A stretch of DNA of 64,000 bases from Nibribacter koreensis (GTDB taxonomy: Bacteria; Bacteroidota; Bacteroidia; Cytophagales; Hymenobacteraceae), in the NCBI RefSeq assembly GCF_039541795.1, contig NZ_BAABGX010000003.1, forward strand, positions 310,001 through 374,000, read 5' to 3'. The notes below the pieces were generated by a model that saw only the letters and a program-made list of their open reading frames with translations, did no database searches and had not been told where the DNA came from. Below, one piece after another: positions 50,240 through 58,060 of the stretch. The stretch's first letter is position 1, and every line of letters starts with the position of its first letter. The translations under genes were made by a program, and so were the position numbers.

Positions 50240-50277
50240 CGTTTTTAGCCTGTTTTCCAGAAAACAGGCTAAAAACG
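50240..50277. repeat. 38-bp palindromic repeat, copy R
   Basis: A fully paired copy. The arms read TTTTTAGCCTG and CAGGCTAAAAA, so the G-C pair of the consensus is replaced by A-T on both sides. Right edge of composite module copy 2. Confidence 0.93.
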
Positions 50278-50325
50278 GAAGATTGAGGATTGCTAGAAGC
50301 CACAATTCTACACATTCGCTTAAAC

Positions 50326-50364
50326 AAAAAAAATCCTGCCCTGCCGAGGCAGAACAGGATTTTT
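50326..50364 (-). terminator. Terminator of rplY
   Basis: AAAAATCCTG pairs with CAGGATTTTT, with CTGCC/GGCAG forming the top of the stem. It lies 20 bp past the rplY stop. Confidence 0.85.
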
Positions 50365-50383
50365 GTAAAGGGAAAAGCTAAGA

Positions 50384-50968
50384 CTATTTCTTGCCTTTTT
50401 TCTCTTCTGTCTGAGCGCTCTTCAGGGCTCTTGGGATAGTTACCGTAGCAACTGGAGAAAGTGGGTTAGTCAAGATGGTGTAGCCTTCTGGCGTGATTTT
50501 GCTCACTTTGATAGACTTACCTAGCTCAAGGCCAGAAATGTCAACCGCGATTGAATCTGGCAAGTTAGCTGGAAGCGCCTTCACGCGTAGTTTACGCAGT
50601 TTGGTTACCAATTTACCACCGGCCATTACACCTGGAGAAGTACCTACGTAACGAACTGGAACGTCTACTTTCACTTCTTTCTCGTCGTTCAACAACAAGA
50701 AGTCTACGTGCAACAACTGCTCGTTCACTGGGTGGAACTGCAAGTCTTGCATGATGGCCTTGTAGATTGTGCCTTCTACGTTTAATTCTACCTGGTATAC
50801 GTTTGGAGAGTAAACCAACTCACGGAACAAGATAGCCGGTGATGAGAAGTGAACTTGCTCAGAACCGCCGTACAATACACATGGAACTTGAGCTTCCTCA
50901 CGAAGCGCCTTAGCTTCGGATTTACCGAGATTTGCTCTTTTAAACCCTATAATCTCTAAGCTTTGCAT
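50384..50968 (-). CDS. rplY: 50S ribosomal protein L25/general stress protein Ctc
   Basis: A 194-residue long-form L25 that binds 5S rRNA. The N-terminal L25 domain reads RANLGKSEAKALREEAQVPC and LYGGSEQVHFS. The C-terminal Ctc-type domain begins near VDVPVRYVGTSPGVMAGGKL. The C-terminus is Lys-rich. It is in the usual order prs-rplY, 113 bp after prs on the same strand, and the pair is probably one transcript. Confidence 0.95.
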   Translation of the reverse strand: MQSLEIIGFKRANLGKSEAKALREEAQVPCVLYGGSEQVHFSSPAILFRELVYSPNVYQVELNVEGTIYKAIMQDLQFHPVNEQLLHVDFLLLNDEKEVKVDVPVRYVGTSPGVMAGGKLVTKLRKLRVKALPANLPDSIAVDISGLELGKSIKVSKITPEGYTILTNPLSPVATVTIPRALKSAQTEEKKGKK

Positions 50969-51081
50969 AAAAAATGGTTATAAATAAAAAATGAAAAAAC
51001 TCTTTAGTGAGACACAAGTATCAAGATATTAGACACAAGATCTCTTTATTTAAATAGCAATCAACAATTAACAATCAGCAA

Positions 51082-52014
51082 TTAGATAAACAGAGAGCTG
51101 ATAGAATCATGGGTCACTACGTTGCTGATGGCTCTGGCAAACAGGTCAGAGAAGGTCAGCACTTTTATTTTAGAAGACTGCTGTTTTAAAGGAATAGTGT
51201 CTGAAATCACTAGCTCTTCTAAAACAGAATTCTCAATGCGCTCATAGGCCGGGCCAGACAATACACCGTGCGTGGCAATTGCCCGTACGCTCTTGGCGCC
51301 TTTGGCTTTCAGCAACTCGGCGGCTTTGGTGATGGTTCCGGCGGTGTCAACCAGGTCATCCACTAAGACCACGTCCATGCCTTCCACGTCTCCAATCACC
51401 TGCATAGAGGCAATCTCATTGGCACGCTTTCTATGCTTGTCGCAGACCACCATCTCCACGCCAAAAACCTTGGCAAAGCTTCTGGTTCTTACCACGCCCC
51501 CCACATCTGGAGAAGCGAAGATCAAATCCTGACCTAGGTTCAAACTGCGCAGATACGGCACAAAAATAGCCGACCCGTCCAGATGATCTACCGGTATGTC
51601 AAAGAAGCCTTGTATCTGGCCGGCGTGCAAGTCGCAGGTCATCAAACGATCCGCGCCTACCGACTGAATAGCGTTGGCCATCACTTTGGCTCCAATAGAA
51701 ACCCGGGGCTTGTCTTTTCTGTCTTGGCGGGCGTAGCCGTAATACGGCATGACCACAATCACTTTGTGCGCCGAAGCCCTTCTGGCCGCGTCTACTAATA
51801 ACATCAACTCCATCAAGTTGTCTGCCGGCGGAAAAGTAGACTGAATTAAGAATACTTCACAACCACGCACGGACTCATTGAAATGGACAGAAACCTCTCC
51901 GTCAGAAAAACGCTGAATGGTCAAGTCACCTAACGTAGTGCCATAGGCGGCCGCTACCTGTTCTGCGAAATACCGGGACTCAGTGCCGGAGAAGATTTTA
52001 ACTGTAGGAGTCAT
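51082..52014 (-). CDS. prs: Ribose-phosphate pyrophosphokinase
   Basis: A 310-residue class I PRPP synthase that makes PRPP from ribose-5-phosphate and ATP for purine, pyrimidine, His and Trp synthesis. The start has KIFSGTESRYFAEQVAAAYG, and PYYGYARQDRKDKPRVSIGA is the ATP-binding segment. DLHAGQIQGFFDIPVDHL and the PRPP loop VVLVDDLVDTAGTITKAAEL follow. A -7-like box TACTTTTG lies at 52042-52049 on this strand. tRNA-Gln lies upstream and rplY downstream. Confidence 0.97.
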   Translation of the reverse strand: MTPTVKIFSGTESRYFAEQVAAAYGTTLGDLTIQRFSDGEVSVHFNESVRGCEVFLIQSTFPPADNLMELMLLVDAARRASAHKVIVVMPYYGYARQDRKDKPRVSIGAKVMANAIQSVGADRLMTCDLHAGQIQGFFDIPVDHLDGSAIFVPYLRSLNLGQDLIFASPDVGGVVRTRSFAKVFGVEMVVCDKHRKRANEIASMQVIGDVEGMDVVLVDDLVDTAGTITKAAELLKAKGAKSVRAIATHGVLSGPAYERIENSVLEELVISDTIPLKQQSSKIKVLTFSDLFARAISNVVTHDSISSLFI

Positions 52015-52105
52015 AGTTGTAAGGCTGAAGGGTTTGGTGGTGCAAAAGTACGGTATAAATACTTGCGTAACACCCTATCCTTCAAAAAAATACAACTCTG
52101 CGCAT

Positions 52106-52146
52106 AAAAAAAGACGCCTCTCCGGTTAAGGTAGAGGCGTCTTTTT
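52106..52146. terminator. Terminator after tRNA-Gln
   Basis: AAAAAGACGCCTCT pairs with AGAGGCGTCTTTTT around an 11-nt loop. It follows the tRNA on the minus strand with a T-run and separates it from prs. Confidence 0.92.
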
Positions 52147-52150
52147 ACGT

Positions 52151-52222
52151 TGTCCGACCAGGTTTCGAACCTGGACTCTTCTGAACCAAAATCAGACGTG
52201 TTGCCAGTTACACCATCGGACA
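52151..52222 (-). tRNA. tRNA-Gln (anticodon TTG)
   Basis: On the minus strand the 72-nt sequence has the acceptor stem TGTCCGA/TCGGACA (7 bp), an anticodon stem TCTGA/TCAGA with loop TTTTGGT (anticodon TTG) and a T arm with GGTTCGAA. CCA is not encoded. A full promoter lies upstream at 52259-52289. Confidence 0.95.
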
Positions 52223-52258
52223 ATCTCCCTTAGACAGCATTGCTATCGTTTGGTGATG

Positions 52259-52289
52259 CAAAGGTAGGAAAGAAATTATTCAGCGCAAT
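52259..52289 (-). promoter_or_regulatory. Promoter of tRNA-Gln
   Basis: Read on the minus strand: ATTG (52286-52289), 19-nt spacer, TACCTTTG (52259-52266). It lies 36 nt upstream of the tRNA 5' end. The spacer length matches those of the TonB-receptor and pth promoters. Confidence 0.75.
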
Positions 52290-52316
52290 ACCCCGCACTA
52301 AAAAAAATCAGAAAAT

Positions 52317-54539
52317 TTATTCCATAATCCGCTCCAGCGCGGTGTCATAGCTGTTTTTAATGGTCTCAATGTCATGGAAAACTTCGCCGTCTACCACCAC
52401 GTTCTTACCAGTCACCACGCCAAGTTGAGTGAATACCAGACCGTTGCCTGTCACGGCTTTCTCAAAGGTCTCGCGCTGGGCAGGGTCTATGCTCACCACA
52501 ATACGGCCCTGGCTCTCACCAAATAAATAAGCATCCTTCCGGAAATTTTTATCTGTGGCAATCTCAAAGCCCAAGTGATGGTACATGGCAGATTCCAGCA
52601 AGGTGATGTACAAACCACCGTCTGCACAGTCATGGGCAGATTGTACCAAACGGCTCTCAATGAGTTCTTTCACCGTTTTCTGCACCAACAGCTCTTTCTC
52701 CATATCAAAGGCCGGGGCCGGAGACAGTTTCACGCTGTGGTAAGAATAGAGGTACTCACTAGAGGCAATGTCGTTCTGGGCTTCGCCTAGTAAATAGATA
52801 AGGTCGCCTTCTTTTTGGAACGCCATGGTCATGGTGTTGGCCTTGTCTTCAATGAGACCCAACATACCAATGGTAGGCGTAGGGAACACAGGACCTTCAT
52901 CTGAGGACTGGTTGTAGAAACTCACGTTACCGCCGGTTACCGGCGTACCAAACGCAGTACACGCTTTACCCATTCCTTTGATGGCGCCCACAAACTGCCA
53001 GTACACTTCCGGCACGTATGGGTTCCCGAAGTTGAGGCAGTTGGTGATGGCTACGGGCTCACCGCCGGCGCAAACAATGTTACGGGCGGCCTCGGCCACG
53101 GCAATGGCGGTGCCTTGCTCAGGATCGGCGTTCACGTAACGGCTGTTGCAATCCACGGTCATGGCCAGGGCTTTGTTAGAGCCTTTCACTTTCACCACGC
53201 CCGCGTCTGCCGGACGGTTGGTGGTCAAGGTAGCCGTGCCGATCATGGAGTCATACTGCTTGTACACCCAGCGTTTAGAGGCAATGTTAGGGTGCGTGGC
53301 CAGGAACTCGGCTACTTTTTTATAGTTGGTGGGCTCTTGAACAGAGTCAATGTTGAATTTCTGGGCCTCTTGGTAATACGCGGGCTCTCTGTATTCTCTG
53401 TGGTACACGGGGGCACCTCCGCCTAATACTAAATCATCAGCGGGCACATCGGCTACCAATTCGCCTTTTACATAATAGCGAAGACGTTTGGTGTCGGTTA
53501 CTTCGCCAATCTGCTCACAGGTCATGTCCCACTTGTCGCAGATTTGCAGGATTAGGTCTTCAGAACCTTTCTCCATCACTACCAACATGCGTTCCTGGCT
53601 TTCAGAAAGTAGAATCTCAAACGGTTGCATGTTGGCCTGGCGGGTTGGCACTTTGTCTAGCCAGATTTCCATGCCGTGTTCGCCTTTGGCACTCATCTCT
53701 GAAGTAGAACACGTAATACCGGCGGCACCCATGTCCTGCATACCAATCACATGACCAGTTGCCAGAATCTCCAGCGTAGCCTCAAGCAATAATTTCTCTT
53801 GGAACGGGTCACCAACTTGTACAGAAGGCAGGTCGTTCACAGAATCCTCAGTAATATCTTTAGACGCGAAGGCCGCTCCATGGATACCGTCCTTGCCCGT
53901 AGCAGACCCGATGATGAACACCGGGTTGCCCACGCCATACGACGTGGCGCTGGCGGTTTTGCCTACTTCTACAATACCGGCAGAGAAGGCGTTTACCAGC
54001 GGGTTGATGTTGTAGCATTCGTCAAAGAACAACTCACCGCCCACCGTTGGTATCCCGAAGGCGTTGCCATAATCCCCGATGCCTTTCACAACCCCACGCA
54101 ACAAACCTTTGGTCTTGTCTGAGTTGATGTTCCCGAAACGCAGGGAGTTCAACTGCGCAATAGGACGCGCGCCCATGGTGAAGATATCACGGTTAATCCC
54201 GCCCACGCCGGTGGCTGCGCCTTGGTATGGTTCTAAGGCTGACGGGTGATTATGCGACTCTATCTTAAAGGAACAGGCCAGTCCGTCACCAATGTCTACC
54301 AGACCCGCGTTCTCTTCGCCGGCCTTGGCCAACATGCGCGGAGAATCTTTGGGCAAGGTCTTGAGCCAGACAATGGAATTTTTGTAAGAGCAGTGCTCTG
54401 ACCACATCACCGAGAAGATGCTCAGTTCTGTGAAGTTGGGCGTGCGGCCCAGGATTTCTTTGATGCGGTCAAACTCTTCGGGGAGGAGGCCCAGTTTCTG
54501 AGCGGTGTCAACAGTGGTGAGCGTGGTCTGGTTTTCCAA
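52317..54539 (-). CDS. purL: Phosphoribosylformylglycinamidine synthase subunit PurL
   Basis: A 740-residue FGAM synthase (purine synthesis step 4). It is the short PurL form, without a glutaminase domain, and so needs PurQ and PurS from elsewhere. It has SIFSVMWSEHCSYKNS, ESHNHPSALEPYQGAATGVG, DMGAAGITCSTSEMSAKGEH, TVDCNSRYVNADPEQGTAIA and CADGGLYI. Homology begins at ENQTTLTTVDTAQKLGLLPE. I chose the TTG at 54539 as the start, because the -7 box TATTTTTG at 54570-54577 overlaps the only upstream in-frame start codon (another TTG at 54572) and no ATG fits. Confidence 0.94.
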   Translation of the reverse strand: MENQTTLTTVDTAQKLGLLPEEFDRIKEILGRTPNFTELSIFSVMWSEHCSYKNSIVWLKTLPKDSPRMLAKAGEENAGLVDIGDGLACSFKIESHNHPSALEPYQGAATGVGGINRDIFTMGARPIAQLNSLRFGNINSDKTKGLLRGVVKGIGDYGNAFGIPTVGGELFFDECYNINPLVNAFSAGIVEVGKTASATSYGVGNPVFIIGSATGKDGIHGAAFASKDITEDSVNDLPSVQVGDPFQEKLLLEATLEILATGHVIGMQDMGAAGITCSTSEMSAKGEHGMEIWLDKVPTRQANMQPFEILLSESQERMLVVMEKGSEDLILQICDKWDMTCEQIGEVTDTKRLRYYVKGELVADVPADDLVLGGGAPVYHREYREPAYYQEAQKFNIDSVQEPTNYKKVAEFLATHPNIASKRWVYKQYDSMIGTATLTTNRPADAGVVKVKGSNKALAMTVDCNSRYVNADPEQGTAIAVAEAARNIVCAGGEPVAITNCLNFGNPYVPEVYWQFVGAIKGMGKACTAFGTPVTGGNVSFYNQSSDEGPVFPTPTIGMLGLIEDKANTMTMAFQKEGDLIYLLGEAQNDIASSEYLYSYHSVKLSPAPAFDMEKELLVQKTVKELIESRLVQSAHDCADGGLYITLLESAMYHHLGFEIATDKNFRKDAYLFGESQGRIVVSIDPAQRETFEKAVTGNGLVFTQLGVVTGKNVVVDGEVFHDIETIKNSYDTALERIME

Positions 54540-54569
54540 AGCAGGTACAGGTTTGGTGAAATGACAAGG

Positions 54570-54577
54570 CAAAAATA
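54570..54577 (-). promoter_or_regulatory. purL promoter -7 box
   Basis: TATTTTTG fits TAnnTTTG; no clear -33 element is found. It decides the purL start: translation must begin downstream, at the TTG at 54539. Confidence 0.5.
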
Positions 54578-54613
54578 GAGATTCCTTTTGAACGCGCCTG
54601 CCTCTTTTGTATT

Positions 54614-54651
54614 CGTTTTTAGCCTGTTTTCAGAAAAGTAGCCCAAAAATG
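54614..54651. repeat. 38-bp palindromic repeat, copy S
   Basis: Lies about 40 bp upstream of the purL -7 box. The right end reads AAAAATG instead of AAAAACG. Confidence 0.83.
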
Positions 54652-54785
54652 AAGAAATGGTTACCAATTAGTTAGGCGAAGATGAAGAGGCGGTTATGCT
54701 TTGGTTAAGCTTGGCGGTGGGGCTGGTGAAGTAAAAATGGAAGCCGTAGACTTACAGGGTAATGTTTTATGTAATGGCAACCGCT

Positions 54786-55184
54786 ATGAGAAACAAAGAG
54801 TTAACCCCCACAAAGTTGTATGTGTACCACCTCTCCAACCAACTCACCAATATCCTGTACCTGCGCGAAGACGAGGCAGAACTGGATTGGATGGTCATTG
54901 GTGAAGCGTCAAAGCACATTACCGGCACTTCTACTTTAACGCACGCCCTTCCGCCACAAAAGCAGCAGGAAAGTTATTTCTTACCCACGCTAGAGAAAGC
55001 CAGCCGACATGAGCGTTTTAGGCGTATTTTACGGAAAACAGGCCAAAAACGGATTCAGCAGGAAAGTGTGCATGAGCTCCCTGGTAAGACTTCTCCCTTT
55101 CTTGGTGCCAATGCAATGGTGGTTGACTTTTTCTGGTGGGTCTCTCTAGGGTCTTTGGTGACGCTCTTATACCAAGCTCTATAA
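54786..55184 (+). CDS. Doubtful small protein interrupted by a palindrome
   Basis: A possible 132-residue protein. The first 60 residues look protein-like (MRNKELTPTKLYVYHLSNQL, then NILYLREDEAELDWMVIGEA). The middle (ERFRRILRKTGQKR) is translated from palindrome copy T, and the end is hydrophobic (VDFFWWVSLGSLVTLLYQAL). The gene may be a short real protein whose tail was replaced by a repeat insertion, or not a gene at all. It ends 2 bp before the start of the next gene. Confidence 0.35.
   Translation: MRNKELTPTKLYVYHLSNQLTNILYLREDEAELDWMVIGEASKHITGTSTLTHALPPQKQQESYFLPTLEKASRHERFRRILRKTGQKRIQQESVHELPGKTSPFLGANAMVVDFFWWVSLGSLVTLLYQAL
55014..55051. repeat. 38-bp palindromic repeat, copy T, inside an open frame
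   Basis: Full length, with an intact right arm (AAAACAGGCCAAAAACG). It lies within the doubtful frame 54786-55184. Confidence 0.87.
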
Positions 55185-55186
55185 TT

Positions 55187-55414
55187 ATGGAAGCCACAGA
55201 AGTCACCCTTTGGTTTTATTTCAGGTCTGCCAGTCCGGTCTATACCTGCACGTTAAATAAACTAGACGCCAAATTGGAAAGCGTATTGGAAGACGTGCGC
55301 CTGGTACGGCACGGCAACCACGTGTTTGTGCATTTGCGCAGTGAATTTGAATGGGAGCGGGCCATGCAGATTTTGGGGCAACCGGTTAAGCTAGTGGAAG
55401 ATTCCGCGGCTTAG
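55187..55414 (+). CDS. Small hypothetical protein
   Basis: A 75-residue protein, probably soluble. It has a beta-rich opening (TEVTLWFYFRSASPVYTCTL), then a helix (KLDAKLESVLEDVRLVRHG) and an end with HVFVHLRSEFEWERAMQILG. This fits a small ferredoxin-like or ACT-like fold, but I recognise no family. The ATG at 55187 is chosen because sequence upstream of it has no coding look. Confidence 0.6.
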   Translation: MEATEVTLWFYFRSASPVYTCTLNKLDAKLESVLEDVRLVRHGNHVFVHLRSEFEWERAMQILGQPVKLVEDSAA

Positions 55415-55425
55415 GGAAAGAAGGA

Positions 55426-55455
55426 ATTGTGGGTGAAATAAAATAAGTATCTTTC
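55426..55455 (+). promoter_or_regulatory. Possible promoter of a lipoprotein gene
   Basis: ATTG (55426-55429), 18-nt spacer, TATCTTTC (55448-55455). One mismatch in each box. It is 27 nt upstream of the lipoprotein start. Confidence 0.4.
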
Positions 55456-55482
55456 CTCTAGCCCACCAAAGCTTCCCCTCCC

Positions 55483-56031
55483 ATGAAAAAGCTACTGCTC
55501 CTTCCTTTTGTAAGCCTCCTCCTTCTCTCTGGCTGCAAGAAAGACGACCCCACCAAGAACGCCAAGCTTCCCGAGGCCACCCAGGAGGGCAGGAACACCG
55601 TGGGCTTCACGCTGGAAGGCGGCGAGGTGTGGGTGCCCTACTTTGAGTGCGGGATGGGGCAGGACCCCTACGGGAAATATTCGGCGAGGGTGAGCTATCC
55701 ATTCGCTAACCAAAATGGAATTGATTTTTTATTTGCAAGAAGTGATAAAAAGGTTCTGTCCTATCTTACAATCTCTACTGCTCTAATTGGAACAGTTACT
55801 AGTGTAGGTGAAAAGATTGATTCAGTTGGAGTTTTTTTTAAGAGCGAATCTTTTGAAAGTTATGGTGATTTGCCACAGCCCGGTAGCCGATTTATTATTA
55901 CTAAAATTGACAAAATGAACCAGATTATCTCTGGCGAATTTCATTTAATTCTAAAAGACAAAACAGGAAAGACCGTCACACTGAGCAACGGGCGCTTCGA
56001 CTTCAAGTTCAACGCCTGCGCCTGTGACTAA
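55483..56031 (+). CDS. Hypothetical lipoprotein
   Basis: A 182-residue protein with a lipoprotein signal peptide ending LSGC (about residue 18). The mature part begins KKDDPTKNAKLPEATQEGRN and has a glycine/tryptophan stretch (TLEGGEVWVPYFECGMGQD). It ends in a Cys pair (NACACD). Codon and base use change inside the gene: the first 200 bp are GC-rich and the middle (about 55700-55970) AT-rich, which suggests recombination. The pattern is common in Bacteroidota surface lipoproteins; the function is unknown. Confidence 0.68.
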   Translation: MKKLLLLPFVSLLLLSGCKKDDPTKNAKLPEATQEGRNTVGFTLEGGEVWVPYFECGMGQDPYGKYSARVSYPFANQNGIDFLFARSDKKVLSYLTISTALIGTVTSVGEKIDSVGVFFKSESFESYGDLPQPGSRFIITKIDKMNQIISGEFHLILKDKTGKTVTLSNGRFDFKFNACACD

Positions 56032-56046
56032 AAAGCTAATACACAA

Positions 56047-56226
56047 ATGACGCTGCTCTATATTTTTATCCTTCCATTTGCTGCCTTCGCAGTTTATAAA
56101 AGAGTGCAGAACATATGGCTGGCCCTGAATCATGGAGATACTTCTAAGGTGAAGGCTGAGCTGTTGTTCCTGTTTCTGACCATAGCCATTGCCGTTGGAT
56201 TGGTTCTGCTAACCTATAATAGGTAA
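56047..56226 (+). CDS. Small two-helix membrane protein
   Basis: A 59-residue protein beginning MTLLYIFILPFAAFAVYKRV and ending GLVLLTYNR. Two hydrophobic helices (about residues 2-17 and 39-56) are separated by a polar loop (NHGDTSKVKAE), predicting a small integral membrane protein. It starts 15 bp after the lipoprotein stop on the same strand, so cotranscription is likely. No family recognised. Confidence 0.55.
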   Translation: MTLLYIFILPFAAFAVYKRVQNIWLALNHGDTSKVKAELLFLFLTIAIAVGLVLLTYNR

Positions 56227-56386
56227 AAGGCTCTGTCTTTAAGTATTTTGAGTAAGTAAGTCTTTGTCCCTTCAAGAGAAACAGATATATACGCCTTTTT
56301 CTATATTGAAAATTGCCTGAATGTTAGGCGGATGAGGCACTATTCAAAGAGGAGTGCGTCAAATCCCAAAGATTTTTAGATACTTC

Positions 56387-56418
56387 TATGGAAATCAAGA
56401 CAGAATGCTCTATTTTTG
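56387..56418 (+). promoter_or_regulatory. atpD promoter
   Basis: TATG (56387-56390), 20-nt spacer, TATTTTTG (56411-56418). The -7 box is a full match, the -33 box has one mismatch. The leader to the atpD ATG is about 48 nt. Confidence 0.6.
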
Positions 56419-56466
56419 CACCCTGATTGAGTACTGTATCTATCTAAATATTTATAAACCAACCAA

Positions 56467-57972
56467 ATGGCGAATATTGGCAGAATTACCCAGGTGATCG
56501 GTCCGGTAGTGGACGTTAGCTTCTCGGGTGAGAATTCTAAGTTGCCCAACATCATGGATGCCCTGGTGGTGGTGAAGGCGAACGGTGCCCGCGTGGTACT
56601 TGAGACTCAGCAGCACTTAGGCGAAGACCGCGTACGTACCATTGCAATGGACGCAACCGAAGGTCTTACCCGCGGTATGGAAGTAACCGACTTGGCGTCT
56701 CCTATCTCAATGCCTACCGGCGATAACGTGCTAGGCCGTCTGTTCAACGTAATTGGCGAAGCCATTGACGGTATTCCACAGCCAGTAAGCGAAGGCGACC
56801 TTCCTATCCACAGAAACGCACCTCGTTTTGAGGACCTTTCTACGTCTTCTGAGGTTTTGTACACAGGTATCAAAGTAATTGACTTGATCGAGCCTTACTC
56901 CAAAGGGGGTAAAATTGGTTTGTTCGGGGGTGCCGGTGTAGGTAAAACCGTATTGATCCAGGAGTTGATCAACAACATCGCCAAAGGCCACGGTGGTCTT
57001 TCTGTATTTGCCGGTGTAGGTGAGCGTACCCGTGAAGGTAATGACTTACTACGCGAGATGATTGAGTCTGGCATTGTGCGCTACGGTGACGCCTTCATGG
57101 AGTCAATGGAGCACGGTGGATGGGATCTTTCTAAAGTAGACCAGGAAGCCCTGAAAGAATCAAAAGCAACCTTCGTGTTCGGTCAGATGAACGAGCCTCC
57201 TGGGGCCCGTGCCCGTGTAGCCTTGTCAGGTTTGACGGTAGCAGAGTCTTTCCGTGACGGTGACGGTACTGGTGCTGGTAGAGATATCCTTTTCTTTATT
57301 GACAACATCTTCCGTTTCACGCAGGCAGGTTCTGAGGTGTCGGCTCTCTTGGGTCGTATGCCATCTGCGGTAGGTTACCAGCCAACCTTGGCTACTGAGA
57401 TGGGTGCCATGCAAGAGCGTATCACGTCTACTAAGCGTGGTTCCATTACGTCTGTACAGGCCGTTTACGTACCTGCAGATGACTTGACGGATCCGGCTCC
57501 AGCAACAACGTTTGCTCACTTGGATGCCACCACTGTATTGTCTCGTAAAATCTCTGAGTTGGGTATCTACCCTGCGGTAGACCCTCTGGATTCTACCTCA
57601 CGTATCTTGACCGCAGACGTAGTAGGCGAAGAGCACTACAACACGGCCCAGCGCGTGAAAGAGATTTTGCAGCGTTACAAAGAATTGCAAGACATCATCG
57701 CTATCTTGGGTATGGACGAATTATCTGAAGAAGATAAGTTGGTAGTACACAGAGCGCGTCGTGTGCAGCGTTTCTTGTCTCAGCCATTCCACGTAGCCGA
57801 GCAGTTCACCGGCTTGAAGGGTGTGTTGGTAGACATCAAAGACACCATCCGTGGCTTCAACGAAATCATGGACGGTCTGCATGACAACCTTCCTGAGTCT
57901 GCCTTCAACTTGGTAGGTACCATTGAGGATGCCGTTGCCAAGGGTCAGAAAATGATGGCCGAAGCAAAGTAA
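56467..57972 (+). CDS. atpD: ATP synthase F1 subunit beta
   Basis: A 501-residue catalytic subunit of the F1 ATP synthase. The Walker A is FGGAGVGKTVLIQELINNIA, followed by VFAGVGERTREGNDL (beta-specific). The Walker B and catalytic region is DILFFIDNIFRFTQAGSEVS, followed by LLGRMPSAVGYQPTLATEMG. The C-terminal domain is complete. Only atpD and atpC are here; the other F0F1 genes are not in the window. Such a split of the atp operon is common in Bacteroidota. Confidence 0.98.
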   Translation: MANIGRITQVIGPVVDVSFSGENSKLPNIMDALVVVKANGARVVLETQQHLGEDRVRTIAMDATEGLTRGMEVTDLASPISMPTGDNVLGRLFNVIGEAIDGIPQPVSEGDLPIHRNAPRFEDLSTSSEVLYTGIKVIDLIEPYSKGGKIGLFGGAGVGKTVLIQELINNIAKGHGGLSVFAGVGERTREGNDLLREMIESGIVRYGDAFMESMEHGGWDLSKVDQEALKESKATFVFGQMNEPPGARARVALSGLTVAESFRDGDGTGAGRDILFFIDNIFRFTQAGSEVSALLGRMPSAVGYQPTLATEMGAMQERITSTKRGSITSVQAVYVPADDLTDPAPATTFAHLDATTVLSRKISELGIYPAVDPLDSTSRILTADVVGEEHYNTAQRVKEILQRYKELQDIIAILGMDELSEEDKLVVHRARRVQRFLSQPFHVAEQFTGLKGVLVDIKDTIRGFNEIMDGLHDNLPESAFNLVGTIEDAVAKGQKMMAEAK

Positions 57973-57979
57973 TTTCTTT

Positions 57980-58052
57980 AGTTAAAAGTTAAGAGTTAAA
58001 AGTGAAGAGTGGGCAACCACTAACTTTCAACTCTTAACTCTAAACTCTTAAC
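57980..58052. repeat. Inverted repeat between atpD and atpC
   Basis: AGTTAAAAGTTAAGAGTTAA at the left (from 57980) faces a stretch at 58022-58052 containing CAACTCTTAACT and ACTCTTAACT. The two arms pair imperfectly over about 25 bp around a short GC loop. It could moderate readthrough between the two subunits, whose amounts in the enzyme differ (three beta, one epsilon). Confidence 0.55.
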
Positions 58053-58060
58053 TAATACAG

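Larger units (their letters stand above)
49691..50277. repeat. Composite intergenic repeat module, copy 2
   Basis: It has the same order as 6088-6644: palindrome (49691-49728), 30-bp box (49752-49781), a repeat of about 315 bp (49907-50223, ending with the GAGAC hairpin at 50189-50212) and palindrome (50240-50277). The first part of the 315-bp repeat is nearly identical to 6287-6360; the later part has diverged. No believable gene lies in it. It separates rplY from pth. Confidence 0.8.
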
